From positions 68,533 through 132,532 of the forward strand of contig MJCC01000010.1 of NCBI GenBank assembly GCA_001766655.1: 64,000 bases of DNA, given 5' to 3'. This document shows positions 58,690 through 64,000 of this stretch, one piece after another. The notes beneath the pieces are model-generated. The model had not been told where the DNA came from. It saw only the letters and a list, made by a program, of their open reading frames with translations, and ran no database searches. The DNA comes from Phytomonas francai. Taxonomy: Eukaryota > Euglenozoa > Kinetoplastea > Trypanosomatida > Trypanosomatidae. Both the position numbers and the translations under genes were made by a program. The first letter of the stretch is position 1, and every line of letters starts with the position of its first letter.

Positions 58690-59811
58690 ATGATTTTGTT
58701 AGCTTGTGTTCTGCATTCGAGTGATGGTTGCTACGACGATGATTTTTTTTCTAGTGTGGCTTCCTGTATCACTTCCATGTTTTATAGTGTTTTAGCTTTA
58801 TCACCAGATTTTGTTCCGCAGATCGCTATATTTCGCTCAGACCCTCTAGTAGGTTGCCATTGCCTGTACAGATCGACTGTATCAGACAGCAACCATGCCA
58901 TCAAGGCGCCTCCAATGCCTTTTATGGCCTTTTCACCTACTTTCAATTCGTATGAGGCTCAGCAGCAGCCAAAACAACATTTATCAACTGATGAATCAAA
59001 TGAGGATATATCCACTGTTTTTCGTGGTCGTTCGGCATCATTTTTGAATGAGTGCATATTGCATGGGCTCGGTGCATTGCCACAGCGCATGGAGGGTAAT
59101 ATCAATGCCTCTGATGTGTGGAGCAGCCTCGCAGGGGGTCTTTTGACATCTCTTGCTTTCTTTAACAAGCACAAACTTGAAGGCCATCAAACATCAACAA
59201 AGAATACCACCACATTAAGTAACTCTATCGCATCTACTGGCACGTGTTCGATACTTTTGGTGTTTAGCGACTGCACACAGCCTTCAGAGGTAAGTTATAG
59301 CACAGAGTGTGCTATGGCAGTTGCTGCAGTAGCAGCAATGAGGCTTAACACAATATCATTCACATTTGGGAGGGCGGCATCTGAGAAACTGGCGGACGTA
59401 CCAGGATGCAGCCGGATTCAGGCTTTCACAATCGGCACGGGGGGGTTCTGCGCCGAGCATTTCCATCCTTTGCTCATTGGTGAAATGTTAGATAAATCGT
59501 TTACTATGGCTTTCGGTGAGAGACCAGCGCAGGATCTGAGGGATGAGTCTAAATTCACGGATTCAATGCGAGGCAGGAAGGACCAGCTGACAAAGGCATA
59601 CGTCGTAGCACCTTCTACGATGCCACAGTCTCCGCACAGTGAGTTGAATAGAAAATCATCGACAACTTCTTCCCACCTCGCGTGGCTCTGTCCTCGCTGT
59701 ATGACTATTACATACCGCTCTTCAGGGGAGGGTATTTCTCCAAACTCTAATATTTATATTGGAAAAAATGACGACACGGTGAATTTGTGTCAGTACTGTG
59801 ATAAACTATAA
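58690..59811 (+). CDS. TFIIH p34/Tfb4-like protein (vWA fold with C-terminal zinc ribbon)
   Basis: 373 residues. An N-terminal von Willebrand A-like fold (about 1-265) is suggested by alternating strands (LLACVLHSSDG, SILLVFSDC, NTISFTFG, IQAFTIGTGGF) with helices rich in Ala (ECAMAVAAVAAMRL). At the end there is a Cys4 ribbon: CPRC (about 342) and CQYC (about 368). This combination, together with TGGFCAEHFHPLLIGEML where p34 has an analogous 'TGG.Y......LLQYL', fits the p34/Tfb4 subunit of TFIIH, which pairs with p44 in transcription and nucleotide-excision repair. There is a large Ser/Gln-rich insertion (about 65-130). The call rests on fold order rather than high identity; another vWA zinc-ribbon protein is possible. 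Confidence 0.55.
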   Translation: MILLACVLHSSDGCYDDDFFSSVASCITSMFYSVLALSPDFVPQIAIFRSDPLVGCHCLYRSTVSDSNHAIKAPPMPFMAFSPTFNSYEAQQQPKQHLSTDESNEDISTVFRGRSASFLNECILHGLGALPQRMEGNINASDVWSSLAGGLLTSLAFFNKHKLEGHQTSTKNTTTLSNSIASTGTCSILLVFSDCTQPSEVSYSTECAMAVAAVAAMRLNTISFTFGRAASEKLADVPGCSRIQAFTIGTGGFCAEHFHPLLIGEMLDKSFTMAFGERPAQDLRDESKFTDSMRGRKDQLTKAYVVAPSTMPQSPHSELNRKSSTTSSHLAWLCPRCMTITYRSSGEGISPNSNIYIGKNDDTVNLCQYCDKL

Positions 59812-60185
59812 CATCAGTATGACATCATTTAAGCAAAAGGGGCCAAAGTATGGTCTCTGCACATCAATTATTTTATCGGTTATGGCATAATGCTTGTTTG
59901 TGATACGCTTTAGCCTGTTCTTAATGTGCATGCACATACACGAGTGGAAAAGGAATTAACGAGCTTTTGTAATGTTTGTTTTTTACTCTTCATTCGTTTT
60001 CTAGGAACATTGCCCTTTTTTCTCCCATACAATTAACTTCAGAGAACTGATTCTGCAATATTAGCCCAGTTCGTTTTTGCTTTATATATATTTATGATTT
60101 GATCTGTGACGCAGGGTACCTAGGTTATTTCTTTATCAAGCTATCAGATTATTTTCTTTCGTTCGAAGGGTGACGAGAAGAGATT
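59812..60185. other. Intergenic spacer
   Basis: Spacer with pyrimidine-rich stretches (about 59985-60030) and no gene. Confidence 0.4.
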
Positions 60186-62018
60186 ATGCTAGGCTCATCA
60201 GACCTTGAAGCACCTTTTGAGGCGCATCGTATAAGGGATTCAAACTCGCCTGCTAGAGCGCAGCCATTTTCTTGCAGTAGTCGGCGGAGACGAGCACCTC
60301 CTCGTCTCCGAAGCAACCAGGTTGATAAAATTAATGGGGATTTTTTTACTGAGTCCCAATCAAATGCTTTACAACACATTTCTCCACAAAACTTCTTTGA
60401 TGGGGGAGAGAGGATTGCCACTTCCTTTACAGAGCCTTCCTCGAATTCTGAAAAAGAAACACCTGCGGAAGTTAGTTGGCAATATTCCATGGCTCGTAAA
60501 GGTCTGACTGCTGATGAAAGCAGTTTATTTTCGACTGAGAGTAAGTTTTATTCCTCGCGATTCCTGCTCGACAAGCCTGTAACTTCTGATCAACCTATTA
60601 CCTTACTATCCAACTCTGCCAAGCAGGACGGCCCCATACAGGCTGATGACCACGATAAACAGGAATCACCAACCTCGTCATCTCGCAGCGACACTCGTAA
60701 TCTGTACAGAATTGATACCTTTTCTGAAAAAGAAACTTTTCGTGGAGAAAAAGCCACTAAAACCTCTTTAGTAGCTGCTCCTCCTTTCATAGGATTGCAG
60801 GCGCCATGTTCTTCTACTCCGTGGCTCAACTCAACGCCATCCATAAAGACGCCAACGGTTTTGGCTATGGTTGACTGTGATTCCTTATCTGGGGCGGTAG
60901 GCCGCATGCAGCGATTCGGTTGCTGTGTTTTTTTTTTCCCAGTACCTATTGTGTCTTGGCTTTTTCCGCTAGCTGGACATGTTGCTATTAGTAATGCGGA
61001 GGGAACGAAGCTTTACACATTTGAGTCCTCTTACTACGTTCGTGAGGAGAGTTTAATTGACGTGTTGGATCGAGTTGTGGATGGTATTTCGCATGCAGAG
61101 GATGACTTGCCGCGTGAGCAGGGCTTTGAGTTATCTGACATTAACGCTCAATCAACATTTCATTCTTCGGCATTTCGTCCTACCACTGCTAGTGGGGAGT
61201 CCTCACCGGCGTCGTGTTTTCGCCCAATAGGCGGACCAAGAAGCAATGCTTCCTCAGGAGCACGTTTGCACAACCGGGGCTCGCGTGGTGCCGCAGCGGG
61301 GCACGCCCACACCGTGTGCGTACGCATATGGGACTTGAAGCCACTTCTGATGGAGAGGCGCCATGGACATAAGTCTCGGATCAGGGCCGCATCTTTAGCT
61401 GGCTCCCGAGTTGCCACGCTGCTATTTCAGCGTCTTCAGGAGCTTCTTCAGATGGAAGGCACAAGTGGAAAAGAGACATCGGACTCCGGTGTGGAGCACG
61501 TTTCGACAGAGAAAAGTAGTCGTACACTGAAGGAGGACCACCGTTATCAGTTGATCGATGCCACTACGGCACGCTTTTACAATCGCAATTTGCAGGCTAC
61601 CATTAGTATTTTTCGTGATGGGCCCGATGGCAGCAATAACTCTCCGGATTTATTGCTCAAGAACCGCAGTTCTTTTTCTTTTGTTGGCTTTGTTTTAGAG
61701 GTGTGCGGTGTCGGTGATCCGTTGGTATCAGGCGGCGGAAATAAGTCGATTTCCTCTTCTCATGGCGTGTTATCCTCTACAGATGCCACTCCACTTGTGG
61801 TGGAGTGTGACAGCAGTATCTCATGGGGTACTGTAAGACTAGTGACAAACATAAGCTTTTTCGGACAGTGGTATCGCAACGAACGCCGGGCGTGGCGGAT
61901 GATGCAAGGTGGAACGCTGGCAGGGGCAGTGATGGCGTGGAGTATTGTAATTGCAGTGTTATATTACTTTGTTCTCCCATTGATGCCAAGGTTTGGAAAT
62001 ACAGTGTGGCTGTTGTAA
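60186..62018 (+). CDS. TMEM222/DUF778-family membrane protein with long insertions
   Basis: 610 residues, against about 200 in animal TMEM222. The core begins near residue 240: RFGCCVFFFPVPIVSWLFPLAGHVAI, then FESSYYVREESL, which parallels the family pattern 'R.P.CVVWTPIP...W..P.IGH.GI' and 'GPYFVSED'. The second half (about 455-605) contains FYNRNLQATIS, WGTVRLVTNISFFGQW and a C-terminal membrane segment (AGAVMAWSIVIAVLYYFVLP), corresponding to the 'H..VA' and 'WNMV' parts of the family. Between them is a Ser/Gly-rich insertion of about 150 residues, and the first 235 residues are low-complexity. The family is of unknown function in membranes. I judge the family call as probable. Confidence 0.6.
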   Translation: MLGSSDLEAPFEAHRIRDSNSPARAQPFSCSSRRRRAPPRLRSNQVDKINGDFFTESQSNALQHISPQNFFDGGERIATSFTEPSSNSEKETPAEVSWQYSMARKGLTADESSLFSTESKFYSSRFLLDKPVTSDQPITLLSNSAKQDGPIQADDHDKQESPTSSSRSDTRNLYRIDTFSEKETFRGEKATKTSLVAAPPFIGLQAPCSSTPWLNSTPSIKTPTVLAMVDCDSLSGAVGRMQRFGCCVFFFPVPIVSWLFPLAGHVAISNAEGTKLYTFESSYYVREESLIDVLDRVVDGISHAEDDLPREQGFELSDINAQSTFHSSAFRPTTASGESSPASCFRPIGGPRSNASSGARLHNRGSRGAAAGHAHTVCVRIWDLKPLLMERRHGHKSRIRAASLAGSRVATLLFQRLQELLQMEGTSGKETSDSGVEHVSTEKSSRTLKEDHRYQLIDATTARFYNRNLQATISIFRDGPDGSNNSPDLLLKNRSSFSFVGFVLEVCGVGDPLVSGGGNKSISSSHGVLSSTDATPLVVECDSSISWGTVRLVTNISFFGQWYRNERRAWRMMQGGTLAGAVMAWSIVIAVLYYFVLPLMPRFGNTVWLL

Positions 62019-62544
62019 ACTTTTTTTCTCTATGCAAACGAAGAATCTACACGAATGCTGCAGAAGAGAGAGATAGGCAGAAAACTCCTGAATTATGAAC
62101 CAGTGATACTTTCAGCTATAAAAATACATTTTTGAAACTATATACATAGGGAAAATGTGAGGTAAAATCATAGGGCTGCAAGGCTAAATTAAATAGGAAA
62201 ATTAAAAATAAAGTGAAGGTTAAAAATAAAAAAAGAGGGAATATCCCAGACCTTTTGATAATTTCTTTACGTCGTATACTTTATTCGCTACAAGAAATCG
62301 AAACAGAAGCAAGTGGAGGGATTTAATTCGGCATTGAATTTTATGTCATTAACCAATAGTAATACTAAGTACTCTGCCTTTCTCATTTTCTAGCTCGCTA
62401 TAAAGTTGATTAAATATAGCAGCCTTGTATTTATTCCTTTTATGCTTTTCCCCTTTCAGCTTATTGTACGAAAGCCAAGCACCATTCTTTTTAAGAACAT
62501 TAAAATGTTATTTTCACACTTCTTTGTGCCAGTAAATTGGTGAC
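62019..62544. other. Intergenic spacer
   Basis: A/T-rich spacer downstream of the TMEM222-like gene; no recognisable feature. Confidence 0.4.
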
Positions 62545-63033
62545 ATGAGCGCATTGAGTTCTTCTCTTCCGAGGATTATGACCCTTATCCATACTTTTCA
62601 AACTAAAGTTGTGAGATTCAATGTTTTCGTAATTCCCAACTTCACATGGTCGGTTAGTGTGGTATTGTGGGATATTGAATGGGGAAAAAGTTATTTTTTG
62701 ACTTTATTACCTTTCATAACTTTTATCTTTCTTGAGGGGAAAAATATTGGGGTAAAACAGTGTCACTATTACGATATCTTTACTACTTATTTTGGGTTGA
62801 TTTGCTTTCCTACAACTTCTTTATTCACTTTTTTCTTGCGTTGTATGAGGTTCGAGGAACTTACTAACAAATTAGAATGTGAATATTTCTATCTTGCATT
62901 ACTCTGTAATACCCACACCCCTCGAGTTAGTTTTCGTTTGTTCATCAATTCCGCTGTAAAGTTTCTGCTTAATAATTTAGATAAGATTGTCGCTTTTTTT
63001 TTTTCTCCAAGCGGAGAGATAGTCAAGGTTTGA
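62545..63033 (+). CDS. Doubtful ORF, Phe/Leu-rich
   Basis: 162 codons from an ATG, on the unit strand. It is rich in Phe, Leu, Thr and Tyr because the DNA is T-rich, and shows no motif, no clear domain and no family. It lies in a 1.17-kb spacer that is otherwise typical in length for this window. It may be untranslated sequence. Kept only as a low-confidence candidate. Confidence 0.15.
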   Translation: MSALSSSLPRIMTLIHTFQTKVVRFNVFVIPNFTWSVSVVLWDIEWGKSYFLTLLPFITFIFLEGKNIGVKQCHYYDIFTTYFGLICFPTTSLFTFFLRCMRFEELTNKLECEYFYLALLCNTHTPRVSFRLFINSAVKFLLNNLDKIVAFFFSPSGEIVKV

Positions 63034-63065
63034 GATTTTTTCCCTAATGTGATTTTAAATATTCT

Positions 63066-63126
63066 CCCCCCCCCCCCCCCCCTATGAACGATGAGGTTAT
63101 TGTGCATTCTGTCCCCCCCCCCCCCC
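63066..63126 (+). repeat. C17 and C14 homopolymer tracts
   Basis: C17 at 63066-63082 and C14 at 63113-63126, followed by TCCCCCTC. They lie 66-126 bases before the next ATG and may serve as an unusual C-rich polypyrimidine tract for trans-splicing. Confidence 0.7.
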
Positions 63127-63191
63127 TCCCCCTCATCTCCTTTTAATTCTTTGAAAGATAGAAATACATATGTGTTTAAATATCCGGAAAC

Positions 63192-64000
63192 ATGAAAATT
63201 ATTTCTTCAGCTGTATCTCCTATGACTTATCGTAACTTCCTTGGATTCAGCAATATTCAAATTCGATCTATAACTGTGCTTACAATGGGCCCCTTATGTA
63301 TTCTTGTTTTCACTTGGTCGAAAAGCTCGGCAACGCTTCTAGTTCTAGTTTCCTTGTTTATTAGTGGTGTAGAGTGGAGTGGCTTGAAGCGGCATCTTAA
63401 AGTGGCCCTTCTTGCTCCTAAGGAGTTGCTGAATGAAACAGGTCCGATAAGGTTTGAGGGTATCCTCCACGGGAAACTTGGCAGGGATGATCTCTCTGTC
63501 GAACATGAAGATACGTTTAACGATAGCAACAAATCTTCAGGCAGTTCAAAGTGTCTACCCCCATCGCTGTTGTTCCCATATAACATGCCTCTCGTTCCTA
63601 AAGAGTACGCTGTCCCCGTGTCACCGCTGAGTGTGTATAGTATTTTCAAATATCTTGGGTGGTCTCTCCTGGCCTTGGCTGCATCATACGGCGAAACTGT
63701 TTTTATCACTGTGCTCGCACTTTACATGTTGATTTTTGTGTGTGTCACGCTTATGGCTCAGAGTAGACTAGAGGACAAGATGGAATGGGCTGTAGAGCGG
63801 TTAACTTCCCATTTCTGTTCTGGAACCATCGAGCCCAAGGGTAGTAATTCAAATTTATCTATGGAAAAGGCTTATAAAGAGATGCAACAGCATCACTTTC
63901 TGTCATTGGAACTATATATAATTGCTGAAAAGCAACCAGCAGAGCAGTTTCTTGACATTTCTCTCGACTTGTTTGGTGTCATGTGGCTGTCAGGGTTGGT
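63192..64000 (+). CDS. Membrane protein cut by the window edge, possible phosphatidate cytidylyltransferase
   Basis: The frame is open from the ATG at 63192 to the last base, 269 codons with no stop, so the C-terminus lies outside. Hydrophobic segments are visible at about residues 29-58 (VLTMGPLCILVF; TLLVLVSLFISG) and about 168-200 (LGWSLLALAASYGETVFITV and LALYMLIFVCVTLMA). The segment VEWSGLKRHL after the second helix recalls the 'EW' region of CdsA-type CDP-diacylglycerol synthases, and the last visible words (FGVMWLSGL) could be the start of the next core helix. The signature motif of the family would lie beyond the window, so the identification is weak. The reading frame itself is convincing. 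Confidence 0.7.
   Translation, partial: MKIISSAVSPMTYRNFLGFSNIQIRSITVLTMGPLCILVFTWSKSSATLLVLVSLFISGVEWSGLKRHLKVALLAPKELLNETGPIRFEGILHGKLGRDDLSVEHEDTFNDSNKSSGSSKCLPPSLLFPYNMPLVPKEYAVPVSPLSVYSIFKYLGWSLLALAASYGETVFITVLALYMLIFVCVTLMAQSRLEDKMEWAVERLTSHFCSGTIEPKGSNSNLSMEKAYKEMQQHHFLSLELYIIAEKQPAEQFLDISLDLFGVMWLSGL

Overview
The window looks like nuclear DNA of a trypanosomatid (kinetoplastid) protist. Long intronless genes lie in two strand-uniform blocks that fit polycistronic transcription. There is an amastin, an AIR9-type cytoskeletal protein, a flagellar dynein-docking subunit, and short A/T-rich intergenic spacers with polypyrimidine tracts and (TA)n repeats. All recognised families are eukaryotic. 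I cannot fix the genus; the presence of an amastin argues against the T. brucei group.

Left block (about 1-28.3 kb, minus strand, read from high to low coordinates): a frame-broken gene remnant (27.5-28.3 kb), an unrecognised 853-residue protein, a transposable-element remnant (23.7-24.4 kb), EMC6, an AIR9-like LRR/A9-repeat protein whose last 94 codons are cut off by an in-frame TAG, an EngB-type GTPase, a J-domain protein, a PP4-type phosphatase catalytic subunit, a second frame-broken gene (12.2-13.2 kb), a large helical protein that could be a SAPS-type phosphatase regulator, an SP-RING (SIZ/PIAS) SUMO ligase, an ATM1-type mitochondrial ABC transporter, and a partial unrecognised gene running off the left edge.

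Middle (about 28.3-33.2 kb): a divergent strand-switch region, the expected start zone for RNA polymerase II transcription in both directions. It holds a GC-rich block with transposon-like ends in opposite orientations, a 415-base assembly gap, and G-tracts lying on the sense strand of each outgoing unit.

Right block (33.2-64 kb, plus strand): a small secreted or membrane protein, a TXNDC9/PhLP3-like protein, tubulin cofactor A, MCM7, nucleoside diphosphate kinase, a repeat-containing probable organellar protein, a truncated and a full amastin in a tandem duplication, a 3.2-kb gene desert, an FG-GAP membrane protein, a large ubiquitin-specific protease, an outer-dynein-arm docking protein, alpha-SNAP, a TFIIH p34/Tfb4-like protein, a TMEM222/DUF778 membrane protein, and a partial membrane protein at the right edge that may be a phosphatidate cytidylyltransferase.

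Most genes are housekeeping and are not functionally clustered, as is usual for trypanosomatid units. The most unusual points are the AIR9 in-frame stop, the shared-tail mobile elements in the strand-switch region, the two disrupted genes, and the amastin duplication, which is most conserved at its 3' side.
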